64,000 nt of DNA from Oceanobacillus alkalisoli (GTDB lineage: Bacteria > Bacillota > Bacilli > Bacillales > Amphibacillaceae), in NCBI RefSeq assembly GCF_021556485.1, contig NZ_JAKGBW010000001.1:186001-250000 (forward strand), written 5' to 3'. Of this stretch, positions 41,981 to 52,462 are shown one piece after another. How positions within the stretch are numbered: the first letter of the stretch is position 1; each line of letters begins with the position of its first letter. A program made the translations under genes and the position numbers. The notes beneath the pieces were generated by a model. It did no database searches, was not told the origin of the DNA, and saw only the letters and a list, made by a program, of their open reading frames with translations.

Positions 41981-42870
41981 TATTGCATGATAATTTCTTT
42001 TAGATTAGCGTTGAAATTTCCATCTTTGATCATTTCAATTTCATGTCTGTATGGAGCTTTTTTATTCTTTTTATCTTCTCCTACATACGGCGTTTCCAGA
42101 ATCTTCGGTAGTTCCTTCAGTTGCGGGTGATTGATAATATAATGCAAGGGTTCAAATCCGATATGACCAAAACCAATATTTTCATGGCGGTCTTTTCTCG
42201 CACCATGTGGGTTTTTACTGTCATTAACATGAACAACCTTGATACGGTCCACTCCAACGATTTTATCAAATTCGTTTAGTACGCCATCAAAATCATTCAC
42301 AATATCGTAACCAGCATCATGGATGTGGCATGTATCCATACAAACCGAAAGCTTTTCGTTAAACGTAACACCGTCGATTATCTGTGCCAGCTCCTCAAAT
42401 GTCTTTCCGATTTCCGATCCCTTACCTGCCATCGTTTCCAAAGCGATCTGCACTTCATGTTCTCTTGTTAACACTTCATTCAGGCCTTCAATAATTCTTT
42501 TTATCCCTGCTTCTTCCCCTGATCCGACATGAGCACCAGGATGTAATACGATTTGCTTTGCGCCAATTACTTCCGTACGCTCCATCTCACTTCGCAGGAA
42601 GTTTACTCCAAGTTCAAAAGTTGCTGGTTTTTGTGTATTTGCGATATTAATAATATACGGGGCATGGACAATAATATCGGAAATACCATGCTCTTCCATA
42701 TGCGCTTTTCCTTCTGCAATATTTAACTCTTCCAGTGGCTTTCTTCTCGTATTCTGAGGGGCTCCTGTATAAATCATAAACGTATTTGCTCCGTATGATG
42801 CAGCTTCTTCACTCGAGCCTAATAGCATTTTTTTGCCACTCATTGATACATGCGAACCAATCTTCAACAA
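41980..42870 (-). CDS. nfo: Endonuclease IV (AP endonuclease)
   Basis: 296 aa if started at TTG 42870, which gives the family N terminus [15 protein letters not shown] 42879 is the alternative. Cleaves 5' of abasic sites. Zinc ligands are readable in [38 protein letters not shown] and [11 protein letters not shown]. In B. subtilis nfo contributes to spore DNA repair. It follows cshB by 18 nt. Confidence 0.94.
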   Translation of the reverse strand: MLKIGSHVSMSGKKMLLGSSEEAASYGANTFMIYTGAPQNTRRKPLEELNIAEGKAHMEEHGISDIIVHAPYIINIANTQKPATFELGVNFLRSEMERTEVIGAKQIVLHPGAHVGSGEEAGIKRIIEGLNEVLTREHEVQIALETMAGKGSEIGKTFEELAQIIDGVTFNEKLSVCMDTCHIHDAGYDIVNDFDGVLNEFDKIVGVDRIKVVHVNDSKNPHGARKDRHENIGFGHIGFEPLHYIINHPQLKELPKILETPYVGEDKKNKKAPYRHEIEMIKDGNFNANLKEIIMQ

Positions 42871-42888
42871 AACGTACACCTCTCCTGC

Positions 42889-44205
42889 TTATTTTCTTTT
42901 ATTGTCTTTTTTTGCAGCTAATTTTCTTTTTATCTTTTCTTGTTCTTGTTTCTGTTTCTTTTTATAACCCGGTTTAACTTTTTTAGTTTTCCTGACACGC
43001 TTCCACGCTTCTTTTTCAATCGTTGACGCACGCTTTTTTCTTAAGTTTCGAGTATTCCACGGTTTAGCTGTAACAAACTCTTTATCCCTTACATCTATAT
43101 ACGTGATTTGCAATCCTTTCCGCTCGAGGTTTTCAATCAATCCAAGATCCTCTTCCGTATATAAACTGATTGCCGTTCCTTCCAGACCTGCCCGCGCAGT
43201 ACGACCAACCCGGTGGATATAAAATGCTTCTTCTTTCGGTAAATCAGCATTGATAACATGACTTACCCCTTTAATGTCAATTCCTCTTGAAGCAAGGTCT
43301 GTTGCAACGACATATTCATAACGCAAATTTTGGATTTCCTTTAAAACACGCTTCCTCTCGCGCGGTGATAAACCACCGTGAATAATACCAGCATTTAAGC
43401 CATGATTTAATAAGCTATCCAATAACGCATCAGCTTCCGCCTTTCCATTCGTAAAGACTAGAGCAAGATATGGTTGGATTGCCTCTGAAATATCACGGAT
43501 AACCTCACCCTTATCACGATGTCTTACTGCGATGAATTGATGCTCCATCGCTTCAGGTGAAAAATGTTCATCTATTTTAACGTGGACTGGCTGATCCAAA
43601 TACTTCTGGAAGAAATGTCGTAATCTTTCTGGAATTGTTGCAGAAAACACAAGTAACTGAATATCCTGCTTAGACCGTATAAGTAATTGATCAACATCTT
43701 GAATAAATCCTAAATCAAGCATTAAATCCGCTTCATCCACAACAAACGACTTTGCTGAATAAACCGATAAACTTTCGGATTTCACCATATCAAGAATTCG
43801 CCCCGGAGTGCCAACAATAATATGTGGTGGGTTTTTTAATTTCTCCATCATTTTCTGTTTATCCGTACCGCCAATCAGCAATTTGCTTACCCAGATCCCA
43901 TCTTTATTGGCATAATGAATGATTTTCTTAACTTCATCATGCAATTGAATGGCAAGCTCCCTCGTTGGAGCTGTTATGACAAATTGGACTTCCCGTTTAC
44001 TCGTATCCAGCTGATTAAATAGCGGCAGAAGAAAGGCATGCGACTTTCCGGATCCTGTCCGCGACTGGCCAATGACACTCTGTCCGTTTAAAATTGGTGG
44101 GATTACCTTCTCCTGTATTTCGGTCGGATGGAAAAATTGCAACCGATTTACTACATCCAGTAATGCGGGATGCATGCCTAAAGATTGAAATGTAGTTTTT
44201 GTCAT
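42889..44205 (-). CDS. cshB: DEAD-box RNA helicase CshB
   Basis: 438 aa. Q motif, GQSRTGSGKSHAF (motif I), APTREL (Ia), DEAD in VVDEADLMLD, SAT, and HRVGRTARAG (VI). A strongly basic C-terminal tail (about residues 390-438) suits RNA binding. Position next to nfo and yqfO equals B. subtilis yqfR (cshB), a cold-shock helicase. Confidence 0.93.
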   Translation of the reverse strand: MTKTTFQSLGMHPALLDVVNRLQFFHPTEIQEKVIPPILNGQSVIGQSRTGSGKSHAFLLPLFNQLDTSKREVQFVITAPTRELAIQLHDEVKKIIHYANKDGIWVSKLLIGGTDKQKMMEKLKNPPHIIVGTPGRILDMVKSESLSVYSAKSFVVDEADLMLDLGFIQDVDQLLIRSKQDIQLLVFSATIPERLRHFFQKYLDQPVHVKIDEHFSPEAMEHQFIAVRHRDKGEVIRDISEAIQPYLALVFTNGKAEADALLDSLLNHGLNAGIIHGGLSPRERKRVLKEIQNLRYEYVVATDLASRGIDIKGVSHVINADLPKEEAFYIHRVGRTARAGLEGTAISLYTEEDLGLIENLERKGLQITYIDVRDKEFVTAKPWNTRNLRKKRASTIEKEAWKRVRKTKKVKPGYKKKQKQEQEKIKRKLAAKKDNKRK

Positions 44206-44239
44206 AGTCGTACTCCTTTTTTGCCTTAAGCTTCTCTTT

Positions 44240-45355
44240 TTACAAATATTGGAATGGATCCGTGTTACGATCCGAAGAAATAATTTTTACATCATATTCT
44301 GTTAGTTTTTGTTTTAAATAATCTTTTACGCTATCTTTCATTACTGATTCAATATAATGTCCGGCGTCTATCAATGCAAGTCCCATTTCCCTTGCAATTT
44401 GTGCCTGGTGGAAACCAACATCCCCTGTAATATAAACGTCTGCACCCGCACGTTTCGCCTCATGTATATATTTTTCCCCACTTCCTCCGATTACAGCCGC
44501 TTTTTTAATTTTCTTAGTTAAATCTCCTACAACTCGAAGGTGGGGCAGTCCTAACTTTTCTTTTACGTCCTGAACATATTCCTCAAGCTCGGTTTGGTTT
44601 TCCACTTCACCAATTCGGCCAAGTCCAAATCTTGCACCTGAATTCGTTAATTCGATAATATCATAAGCTGGTTCTTCATAGGGATGATTTTCTTGAACTG
44701 CTGCTATAACTTGCTTGAGTACGGACTCTTGTATGAGTGCTTCAATCTTAACTTCTTCAACTTTTGCAATTTCACCAATTTCACCGATGTATGGCGCAGA
44801 TCCTGTTTCCGGTTTAAATGAACCGGTTCCTTCAATTTCAAAAGAGCAATGTGTATAATTTCCTTGTTGTCCGCCACCAGCATCACCAATAACCTGCTTT
44901 ATTTTTTCTTTGTGACTAATAGGAACATGCACTGCGTATTTAAATAGCTTTTCCGTTCCGATTTGAACAAGTGGTCTCCCCTTGTGCAAATCGAGTTGTT
45001 CAACCAACATATCATTGACTCCACCTGGTACGACGTCTAAATTCGTATGGGACGCATAGACCGTAATATTATGGCGAATCAGCTTTGTGATGACCCGACC
45101 TTCCGGAGTATCGAAATTGATTCGTTTCAGCGGTTTAAATAATAAGGGGTGATGTGCAATGATAACATCGACATTTTTTTCAATTGCTTCATCCACGACT
45201 GACTCAAGCACATCAAGTGTAATCATAATCTTAGTTGCCTTTTGGTTAGCGGAGCCAATTTGCAGACCTACATTATCCCATGAATAAGCTTTCTCTTTTG
45301 GAGCAAGCTCCTCTAAAGCTTCAAAAACCTTCTTTGTTGTGAGTATTTTACTCAT
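44240..45355 (-). CDS. yqfO: Nif3-like dinuclear metal centre protein YqfO
   Basis: 371 aa: two Nif3 halves with metal ligands (IIAHHPLLFKP, YASHTNLDVVPGG, ALIDAGHYIES) interrupted by a PII-like inserted domain (about residues 125-230). Proposed GTP cyclohydrolase-like or metal-chaperone functions are unsettled. ATG 45355 overlaps the trmK stop by 8 nt. Confidence 0.93.
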   Translation of the reverse strand: MSKILTTKKVFEALEELAPKEKAYSWDNVGLQIGSANQKATKIMITLDVLESVVDEAIEKNVDVIIAHHPLLFKPLKRINFDTPEGRVITKLIRHNITVYASHTNLDVVPGGVNDMLVEQLDLHKGRPLVQIGTEKLFKYAVHVPISHKEKIKQVIGDAGGGQQGNYTHCSFEIEGTGSFKPETGSAPYIGEIGEIAKVEEVKIEALIQESVLKQVIAAVQENHPYEEPAYDIIELTNSGARFGLGRIGEVENQTELEEYVQDVKEKLGLPHLRVVGDLTKKIKKAAVIGGSGEKYIHEAKRAGADVYITGDVGFHQAQIAREMGLALIDAGHYIESVMKDSVKDYLKQKLTEYDVKIISSDRNTDPFQYL

Positions 45356-46064
45356 GGCTTAATTCCTCCTCCATCCAAGCTAATTCCTGTTTGAATTGAT
45401 CAATTCGTTCTGCATCCGGATGAGTTGCCTGTTCCATTTGTCCGATAATATGCCGCAGTTTATCCGCTTCTTTGCGCCACTTTCTATAAAACACAGGGGT
45501 TTTATTTTTTAACAAGTATGGACCAAATAAAAATTGCCTTTCCAGCAGTCCTTCTTCGTATGGTCCTGTCCCTTCCCGATCAGCTACAAGGATTTCATAA
45601 ATATGACCATTTTCTTCCAAAATCTGTTCTGCTGTTAATACGAAACCTTCTTCATGTAACCATATTCGCAGCTTTCTGGCATTCACATTCGGTTGCAATA
45701 TTAAACGATAAACCGTTTCAAGCTTAGCTTTTCCGTCGGCTAAAATTTGTTTGATCAATCCGCCGCCCATCCCTGCAATAACGATTTGCTTGATATCATC
45801 CGCTTGCTCAAGTACGTCAAGACCATCACCAAGCCGGACTGTAATTCGTTCAGTCAATCCATGCATTCGAACGGTCGCTCGCGCACTGTCAAATGGCCCT
45901 TGATTCACTTCACCAGCAATTGCAGTCGCTGAAGGGTCCTGTGCACAAACATAACAGGGTAAATAGGCATGGTCTGATCCAATATCAGCAAACGTTGCAC
46001 CCGCAGGTAAAAAGTTTGCCACATCAATTAAACGTTTGGAAAGTTTAAAGTTTAATTGTTCCAT
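45348..46064 (-). CDS. trmK: tRNA (adenine22-N1)-methyltransferase
   Basis: 238 aa class I SAM methyltransferase: motif I FADIGSDHAYLPCYV, motif IV-like IVIAGMGGGLI, then a C-terminal coiled-coil (residues about 185-235). Methylates A22 of tRNA in Gram-positive bacteria. Coupled with yqfO, as in B. subtilis yqfN-yqfO. Confidence 0.94.
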   Translation of the reverse strand: MEQLNFKLSKRLIDVANFLPAGATFADIGSDHAYLPCYVCAQDPSATAIAGEVNQGPFDSARATVRMHGLTERITVRLGDGLDVLEQADDIKQIVIAGMGGGLIKQILADGKAKLETVYRLILQPNVNARKLRIWLHEEGFVLTAEQILEENGHIYEILVADREGTGPYEEGLLERQFLFGPYLLKNKTPVFYRKWRKEADKLRHIIGQMEQATHPDAERIDQFKQELAWMEEELSHE

Positions 46065-46080
46065 TCTTTACTCCTTTTGG

Positions 46081-46115
46081 AAAAAGAAAAGCTTTCTGTT
46101 CTAGCAGAAAGCTCG
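46081..46115 (-). terminator. Terminator of cccA
   Basis: GAGCTTTCTGC-TAGAA-CAGAAAGCTTTTC followed by a T-rich tract on the minus strand. Confidence 0.75.
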
Positions 46116-46134
46116 TCATTTCCTTTTATAGATA

Positions 46135-46527
46135 TTACTGTTTTTCGCTTAACCAAGTTGCAAGGGCATCGAGTTCTTCGCCTTGCACTGCTGGTACTGC
46201 TGGCATGGAGCCTTTACCATTCTGAATGATGTCTTTTATTTCATCCGCTGAATAAGATGCGCCTACAGCTGTTAAGTCTGGTCCGCCTCCACCAGTAAGG
46301 TCTGCACCATGACACATTGCACAGTTATTTTGGAAAACCGCATCGGCGTCACCGCCAGCTGTTTCACCGCCCTCTTCTCCACCGTTTTCAACCTGTTCTG
46401 TTTCTTCACCCTCGTCTCCACCTTCAGCAATTTCTGCTTGGTTGTTTAAACCGATAGCTGAAATGATGACGACAGCGACAATTCCTAATACAGCAATAAT
46501 TGCATATGGCACTACTGCATTCTTCAT
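46135..46527 (-). CDS. cccA: Membrane-anchored cytochrome c550
   Basis: 130 aa. N-terminal membrane anchor (about residues 5-25), an acidic Gly/Glu-rich linker (about 34-58; EEGGETAGGD), and a mono-haem domain with CAMCH and Met ligand in KGSMPAVPAV. Extracytoplasmic electron carrier. In B. subtilis cccA lies next to rpoD; here one membrane-protein gene intervenes. ATG 46527 after AAGGAGG. Confidence 0.95.
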   Translation of the reverse strand: MKNAVVPYAIIAVLGIVAVVIISAIGLNNQAEIAEGGDEGEETEQVENGGEEGGETAGGDADAVFQNNCAMCHGADLTGGGGPDLTAVGASYSADEIKDIIQNGKGSMPAVPAVQGEELDALATWLSEKQ

Positions 46528-46617
46528 TTGATCGCCTCCTTATGTATTCCCTTTTGTATCTATAAAAGACTATATATAGTTTACTCTAAAATGTGACAGT
46601 TTTAAAGAGAAATGGTA

Positions 46618-47163
46618 TTAATTCCAAAGAAAATAATACAAAAATACAAATATGCTGCCTAAAGCACCAATAACGATAATATACTTACTTTTTAATTTGT
46701 AACCTGCAATCATCCAAAACAGAAAATTACTTGTGATGACCATAGCTGTTGCGATTGGTTGGCTAAACCATACATTAGTGACTGAAATACTGAGCATCAG
46801 CAACATAAACAGACTAGTAATGAATGCTGGATGGAAATAAGCAGGTCGCTTATCTTTATAGTAGATGGCTAGCGACGCCGAATGGATAAGCAGTAAAATT
46901 AAAATAACCAGTTGCAAATTAACATGAAATTCAGTAAAATAGATAACAATAAATGAGAAGGGGAGCGAGAGGCAGAGCAACAGCAATTGAAAGCGCTCCA
47001 CCATGTTCGGGAATAAGCTGGCCTTATCCTGCTCTTTGCTGGCTTTTGCATCTTCCCCCTCTGTGTATAATGCAAGTAAAAAGTTACAATAGTGTTCAGG
47101 CAGTAATTTATGTTGTTTCCAGTATTCAATTTCATTGATGATTGTAACCTTACGCTCGTCCAC
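46618..47163 (-). CDS. Uncharacterised membrane protein between rpoD and cccA
   Basis: 181 aa. A cytoplasmic N-terminal segment (about residues 1-55; IEYWKQHKLLPEHYCNFLLA) precedes five or six hydrophobic helices. I do not recognise a characterised family. The N-terminal motif resembles those of other Bacillaceae proteins encoded at the rpoD locus. ATG 47163 is weakly served by GGGGTGATTATAA. Confidence 0.7.
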   Translation of the reverse strand: MDERKVTIINEIEYWKQHKLLPEHYCNFLLALYTEGEDAKASKEQDKASLFPNMVERFQLLLLCLSLPFSFIVIYFTEFHVNLQLVILILLLIHSASLAIYYKDKRPAYFHPAFITSLFMLLMLSISVTNVWFSQPIATAMVITSNFLFWMIAGYKLKSKYIIVIGALGSIFVFLYYFLWN

Positions 47164-47208
47164 TTATAATCACCCCATTTTTAAATGGTGGTTCAATGAG
47201 GCATGAAA

Positions 47209-47248
47209 TAGTCATTGTTTACACGGTTGCCGCGCGTAAACAATGACT
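47209..47248 (-). terminator. Hairpin after rpoD
   Basis: CAGTCATTGTTTACGCG pairs with GTGTAAACAATGAC around GCAACC. Strong stem immediately beyond the rpoD stop but with only TATTTC after it, so termination is likely but incomplete. Confidence 0.65.
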
Positions 47249-47256
47249 GTGTCAGT

Positions 47257-48375
47257 TTAGTCCAAAAAATCTTTCAGACGCTTGCTTCTGCTCGGGTGAC
47301 GCAACTTTCTTAATGCTTTAGCTTCGATTTGACGAATTCGTTCGCGGGTCACTCCAAACACTTTCCCTACCTCTTCAAGCGTTCTCGTACGACCGTCATC
47401 AAGACCGAAACGAAGACGCAGGACATTTTCTTCACGATCTGTTAATGTATCAAGTACATCTTCCAGCTGCTCTTTCAATAATTCATATGCAGCATGATCA
47501 GATGGTGAAACAGCTTCTTGGTCTTCAATAAAGTCACCTAAGTGGGAATCGTCCTCTTCCCCAATTGGTGTTTCCAATGAAACGGGTTCTTGTGCGATTT
47601 TCAAGATATCTCTCACCTTGTCTGGAGATAGGTCCATCTCTTCTCCAATTTCTTCAGGTGTTGGCTCTCTTCCCAAGTCCTGAAGCAGAGAGCGCTGAAC
47701 ACGGATAAGCTTATTAATCGTCTCCACCATATGAACAGGTATCCGAATCGTTCTTGCCTGGTCAGCAATAGCCCGTGTAATCGCCTGGCGAATCCACCAT
47801 GTTGCATACGTACTAAACTTAAATCCTTTTCGGTAATCAAATTTTTCCACCGCTTTAAGCAGCCCCATGTTCCCTTCCTGGATTAAGTCTAAAAACAGCA
47901 TCCCACGGCCAACATACCGTTTTGCTATACTAACGACAAGACGTAAGTTTGCTTCTGATAGTCTGCGTTTTGCTTCTTCATCACCTTGTTCAATGCGAGA
48001 GGCAAGCTCAATTTCTTCAGCAGCAGACAGAAGGTTCACCCTTCCGATTTCTTTCAGATACATCCGAACGGGGTCATTTATTTTAATTCCTAAAGGAACA
48101 CTTAAATCTTCGGTATCTACTTCTTCTTCTTCTTTCGCAATTTTTTGCATGTTTGGATCGTCCTCAGACTCTCCAATTACCTCAATCCCTTGCTCATTCA
48201 GGTATTCATAGAACTCATCCATTTCGTCGGATTCAATTTCGAAATTAGCGAGTCGGTCAGCCACCTCTTCATAGGCTAATGTACCGCGTTTCTTACCAAT
48301 TTCGACTAAATTCTCCTTGGCCATCTCTAATGTCATTTCGGTTTCTTTTGTTTGAGTAGGCTTTTTATCGGTCAT
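47257..48375 (-). CDS. rpoD: Primary sigma factor SigA (RpoD)
   Basis: 372 aa from ATG 48375 (AAGGAGGGGG 5 nt upstream). Region 1.1 is followed by 1.2 ([12 protein letters not shown]), 2 ([17 protein letters not shown]), 3 and 4.2 ([18 protein letters not shown]). Binds core RNA polymerase for -10/-35 recognition. Follows dnaG in the classic dnaG-rpoD macromolecular synthesis operon; rpsU is not adjacent. Confidence 0.98.
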   Translation of the reverse strand: MTDKKPTQTKETEMTLEMAKENLVEIGKKRGTLAYEEVADRLANFEIESDEMDEFYEYLNEQGIEVIGESEDDPNMQKIAKEEEEVDTEDLSVPLGIKINDPVRMYLKEIGRVNLLSAAEEIELASRIEQGDEEAKRRLSEANLRLVVSIAKRYVGRGMLFLDLIQEGNMGLLKAVEKFDYRKGFKFSTYATWWIRQAITRAIADQARTIRIPVHMVETINKLIRVQRSLLQDLGREPTPEEIGEEMDLSPDKVRDILKIAQEPVSLETPIGEEDDSHLGDFIEDQEAVSPSDHAAYELLKEQLEDVLDTLTDREENVLRLRFGLDDGRTRTLEEVGKVFGVTRERIRQIEAKALRKLRHPSRSKRLKDFLD

Positions 48376-48408
48376 GAGTCCCCCTCCTTCCAACAAATTA
48401 AAATTTCA

Positions 48409-50226
48409 TTAATGTTTTAACTTTCTTTGAATCTGTAAAATCTCTTCGGCGATTTGCGCCGCTTTTATTGGATCACTTTGCTGTTCCGCAATCTTTAATT
48501 GTTCTTTTAAAGATTGGATTACACCTTTATCACTTGATTCAGTATTCACCATTCGTATATAATCACCAAGCGCCTCCTCACTGATTTCATCCACCTCAGG
48601 CGACATAGCTATCTCCGAGATGAGTTGTTTCAATCTATCATCATTTATACTTTCAAGGAATTTACTTATATCTGGTGAGTTTCCATCTTCATAGAAAGCA
48701 TAAAGATAAGTAACAATTATTTTATGATCATCTACTCTGAAATTTGCCCCGATCTCTTCTTGAACACGATCAGCTACCCATTCGTTTTGCATCATATAAT
48801 AAAGAATTTTTCTTTCCGCATTTTGATATGCTGGTAATAGTTTCCGCTTCTTGGACAAAATAACGGTATTACTAGTATATCTGTTCTCAGATGTCTTATC
48901 CGGCTGATTCCCATATTTTGCTTGAATCGTGCCTAATTCTTCTTTCAAAACGTCAAGAGACATTGTGAACTCTTTGCCGAGCTCCTGTAAGTAATATTCC
49001 CTTTCCAAGGAACTTTCAACCGTAGAGAGCTCTTTTAGCACCTTTTGTATATAATTCAGCTTATCTGCTTCCAAGCTGAGGTTATAATCTTTCTTATAGT
49101 AACGCATCAAAAACGTCATATACGTGTCACTTGCTCGTATGATCTGGTCGTGGAATGCTTCCCCGCCATGCTCATTGATAAAAGTATCCGGATCATTTCC
49201 GTCTTTCAGATAAGCAACTTTGACTGTACACCCTGCTTGACGTAACATTCCAGCTGCCTTAAAGCTTGCTTCCTTACCGGCATCGTCTCCGTCGTAACAA
49301 ATAATGACTTCATTGACATACCTTCTGAGCAATTTGGCTTGAGATTCCGATAATGCAGTTCCTAGCGTTGCTACAACATTTTTTATACCTGCTTGGTAAG
49401 CTGCAATTACATCCATATACCCTTCAAACAATATTACTTCGTTTTCTTTCCGAATATGTCTTTTTGCCAGATCGAAATTATAAAGCAGCCTTCCTTTTTG
49501 GAATAATTCACTCTCCGGGCTATTTAAATACTTCGGACCTTGATCATGAATAGCTCGTCCCCCAAAAGCAACCGTCTTACCGAGATGATTCCGTATCGGA
49601 AAAATAACCCTTCCCTGAAAACGATCGGTAACCGTTCCATCATCCCTTTCCGAAACAAGACCTGCTTTAATGAGTAACTGCTTATTGAATCCTTTCTTTT
49701 CGAGAAATTCCACAATAAAATCTTTCGTATTTGGGGCAAATCCAAGCTGAAAGACATCAATTGTTTCGTCGAGAATCGACCGGTCTTGGAAATAGTTGTA
49801 TCCCTCTTTTCCGTCTTTTGTATAGCGAAGCAAATGGTTATAAAGCTTTGTCAGCCATTCGGAAGCTTCCAGTATCCGCTGATTTTCTTCGGAATAGGAA
49901 CTTCTTTTTTCATTGCCTGTAGTAGGCAGAGTAATACCAGATCGACTCGCTAGTGTTTCCATCGCTTCAAAAAATGAAAAACTTTCCATTTCCATTAAAA
50001 ATGTCACGACGTTTCCGCCTTTTCCACATCCAAAACAATGAAATATTTGTTTTTCCTGTGTGACCGAAAAAGAAGGAGTGTTTTCTCCGTGAAAGGGACA
50101 GAGGCCAAAGTAATTCCTTCCTTGTTTCTTTAATTGCACATATTCTCCAACAACATCAACAATATTATTCGCTTTTCTAACTTCTTCTATTACCTCTTCT
50201 GGTATTTGATTCAATCTCATCACCAT
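48409..50226 (-). CDS. dnaG: DNA primase
   Basis: 605 aa. CHC2 zinc finger (CPFHGENTPSF and FHCFGCGKGG, residues about 42-66), Toprim RNA-polymerase core (FEGYMDVIAAYQAG and ICYDGDDAGKEA), and a C-terminal helicase-interaction domain. Synthesises RNA primers. The start is uncertain: ATG 50226 or ATG 50220, neither with a good Shine-Dalgarno. Confidence 0.96.
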   Translation of the reverse strand: MVMRLNQIPEEVIEEVRKANNIVDVVGEYVQLKKQGRNYFGLCPFHGENTPSFSVTQEKQIFHCFGCGKGGNVVTFLMEMESFSFFEAMETLASRSGITLPTTGNEKRSSYSEENQRILEASEWLTKLYNHLLRYTKDGKEGYNYFQDRSILDETIDVFQLGFAPNTKDFIVEFLEKKGFNKQLLIKAGLVSERDDGTVTDRFQGRVIFPIRNHLGKTVAFGGRAIHDQGPKYLNSPESELFQKGRLLYNFDLAKRHIRKENEVILFEGYMDVIAAYQAGIKNVVATLGTALSESQAKLLRRYVNEVIICYDGDDAGKEASFKAAGMLRQAGCTVKVAYLKDGNDPDTFINEHGGEAFHDQIIRASDTYMTFLMRYYKKDYNLSLEADKLNYIQKVLKELSTVESSLEREYYLQELGKEFTMSLDVLKEELGTIQAKYGNQPDKTSENRYTSNTVILSKKRKLLPAYQNAERKILYYMMQNEWVADRVQEEIGANFRVDDHKIIVTYLYAFYEDGNSPDISKFLESINDDRLKQLISEIAMSPEVDEISEEALGDYIRMVNTESSDKGVIQSLKEQLKIAEQQSDPIKAAQIAEEILQIQRKLKH

Positions 50227-50872
50227 ATTCTATTTATTCGCGATAAATTAAGAAACTCCTTTAAAATTCGACATTTTTCTTCAAAAAGCCGTAAAAAAAC
50301 AGTGAACCATTAACTATACAGATTTAATGTAACGTTCATCATTCGTCTGTATCTGCTCACCTCTATGATGATAATGAATATAACCATCTTATCCGTATTT
50401 CATTCTTTTTATATTCAACTTTCCTAAATAAGGAAAAATGAATATACCGGAATTCTTTACGATTTTAGCCAAAATTTAATTTTGTCTTAATCTGTATATC
50501 TTTATTTCGATAAACACAAGTCATATTCCTTCTTTTCAATGAATGTTTTATTTTTCAGAATATACCTCCGTCTACTTTAAGCAATAGTAATAGGTTTACA
50601 CGAAAAGCCATTATAATACATTTGGACAAATAATTCTATTAGATTGCTCCATTTTATTAATATAGTTCAAGTTTAAAGGCGTAAGCATCCGTTTCACAAT
50701 ATACAAACTGTGCCTCCCAGGATGGTAGGTAGTTTGATGTCGCCCCATACGTGAGCGAATTTAATCGAACCTCTATTAGTTCTGAGTTGATGTTGACTCA
50801 TCGAGTGCAGGTGTGTGAAGTTTAAAAGTTGTTCGAATTTCCGCAGATTTTACTTTATAGTTTCCTAGACCA
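50227..50872. other. Long intergenic region between yqfL and dnaG
   Basis: About 650 bp, AT-rich, no ORF of note. It probably holds the dnaG-rpoD promoters. From about 50690 to 50830 base composition rises and small inverted segments appear (AACTCAGAACTAATAGAGGTT and CTCGATGAGTCAACATCAAC on the minus strand), but I recognise no known RNA family. Confidence 0.5.
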
Positions 50873-50907
50873 AGAAAAAAGTTGGGGAGAACCCAACCTT
50901 TTTTGGT
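50873..50907 (-). terminator. Terminator of yqfL
   Basis: AAAAGGTTGGGTTCTCCCCA and ACTTTTTT form a hairpin with T run on the minus strand. Confidence 0.85.
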
Positions 50908-50909
50908 AA

Positions 50910-51725
50910 TTATTTATTTTCTGCTTTATTTTTGATCATCTGTAAAATAATATTCGCTGTTTCTTCTACTGCTTTATTGGAAACATCAATTACTTCACAA
51001 TCGATTTTTTCAATTACTTTATCGAAATATTCCAATTCCTGATTAATTCGTTTTATTGTTGCATAAGTTGCTTGATTTCCTAGACCAAGTGCTTTCAGTC
51101 TTTCTTTTCTAATTTCATTCAATTTCTCCGGGCTAATCCGGAGACCAATACACTTTTCTCTAGCCACTTCAAAGAGCTCTTCCGGTGGTTCGACTTCCGG
51201 TACAATCGGAACGTTTGCCACTTTGATCCGCTTATTCGCGAGATACTGAGATAAAGGTGTCTTTGAAGTTCGTGAAACACCAACTAAAACGATATCAGCC
51301 CGGGCTATACCTCGAGGGTCCCTGCCGTCATCATATTTTACAGCAAATTCAATTGCTTCCACTCGTTTAAAATAATCTTCATCGAGTTTATGTACAAGGC
51401 CTGGTTCTAAGCGTGGCTCTTTTTTAAAATATTTTCCCATCGCATCCATAGCTGGCCCCATGATATCAATCGCTTCAATCCCAATACGCTTGGCTTCTTC
51501 ATTTAAATAATCCCTTAGTTCCGGGTTCACTAAAGTGAAGCCGATCATCGCCTGCTGCTCTTTCGCAATTTGTAAGTATTCTTGAATCGTCCCCTTATCT
51601 TCTACGTAAGGGATGCGGATAATTTTATAATCCCCGTTAAATTGACTTAATCCTGCTTTCACGACGAGTTCCGCTGTTTCTCCAACTGAATCAGATAATA
51701 TAAATACGGTCGGCTTCTTCCCCAT
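50910..51725 (-). CDS. yqfL: Pyruvate, phosphate dikinase regulatory protein (kinase/pyrophosphorylase)
   Basis: 271 aa from ATG 51725 (GGGGGAAGG upstream), beginning [20 protein letters not shown]-loop-like [15 protein letters not shown]. Family DUF299 enzymes phosphorylate and dephosphorylate PPDK or PEP synthase with ADP/Pi. Partner of ccpN, 16 nt upstream, in control of gluconeogenesis as in B. subtilis. Confidence 0.94.
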   Translation of the reverse strand: MGKKPTVFILSDSVGETAELVVKAGLSQFNGDYKIIRIPYVEDKGTIQEYLQIAKEQQAMIGFTLVNPELRDYLNEEAKRIGIEAIDIMGPAMDAMGKYFKKEPRLEPGLVHKLDEDYFKRVEAIEFAVKYDDGRDPRGIARADIVLVGVSRTSKTPLSQYLANKRIKVANVPIVPEVEPPEELFEVAREKCIGLRISPEKLNEIRKERLKALGLGNQATYATIKRINQELEYFDKVIEKIDCEVIDVSNKAVEETANIILQMIKNKAENK

Positions 51726-51741
51726 TTCCTTCCCCCTATCT

Positions 51742-52377
51742 TCAATCAAAACGTTTATCATCTAAAGTTAATTCCACTAACGCTTTTGTCATTGACGTTT
51801 TTGTAACTCTCCCAATTACTTCAAGACCAGCTTCTGTTTCCTTCACAACCGGTAACCCATCGATTTGGTTGTTAATTAACTTTTGCGCGGCTTCGATTAA
51901 TGCATCATCTTTCCTGCAGACTGTAATGTTCGGCATCCGAGTCATAATGATATGTGCGGGTATCCCACTTAAATGTTGCTGCCCCAGACTTGCTCGCAGT
52001 AAATCTTTTCTTGAAAGAACACCTGTTAAACATGATTGTTCGTCAACAACAAACAAAGTACCCACATCTTCTAAGAACATTGTTGTAATTGCATCGTATA
52101 CAGAATCATCTTCTCTGATTGCAATCGGAACTTGCTGGTAGTCTTGTACTTTCAACTTTTTTATATTTTCCGTGAGCAATTCCGACCCGGTCTTACCTGT
52201 AAAGAAATAACCGACGCGCGGTCTAGCTTCTAAAATACCCGCCATCGTTAAAATAGCAAGATCAGGTCGTAATGTTGCTCTAGTTAATCCTAATTTTTCT
52301 GCGATTTTCTCCCCTGTTATCGGGCCATTTGGTTTTACAATTTCGATAATCTGTTCTTGACGATCCGATAATTCCAT
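51742..52377 (-). CDS. ccpN: Transcriptional repressor CcpN (YqzB)
   Basis: 211 aa: winged helix (about residues 1-60; [20 protein letters not shown]) and two CBS domains (about 75-200) that sense nucleotides. In B. subtilis it represses gapB and pckA under glycolytic conditions, and is cotranscribed with yqfL. ATG 52377 is preceded by AGGTGGTGAG. Confidence 0.94.
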   Translation of the reverse strand: MELSDRQEQIIEIVKPNGPITGEKIAEKLGLTRATLRPDLAILTMAGILEARPRVGYFFTGKTGSELLTENIKKLKVQDYQQVPIAIREDDSVYDAITTMFLEDVGTLFVVDEQSCLTGVLSRKDLLRASLGQQHLSGIPAHIIMTRMPNITVCRKDDALIEAAQKLINNQIDGLPVVKETEAGLEVIGRVTKTSMTKALVELTLDDKRFD

Positions 52378-52462
52378 TAACTCACCACCTAAAGGTCATA
52401 CTAATTAATATATATTATACATTACTTGGTGATATAAAGGAATTATGTTATACTATATAATT

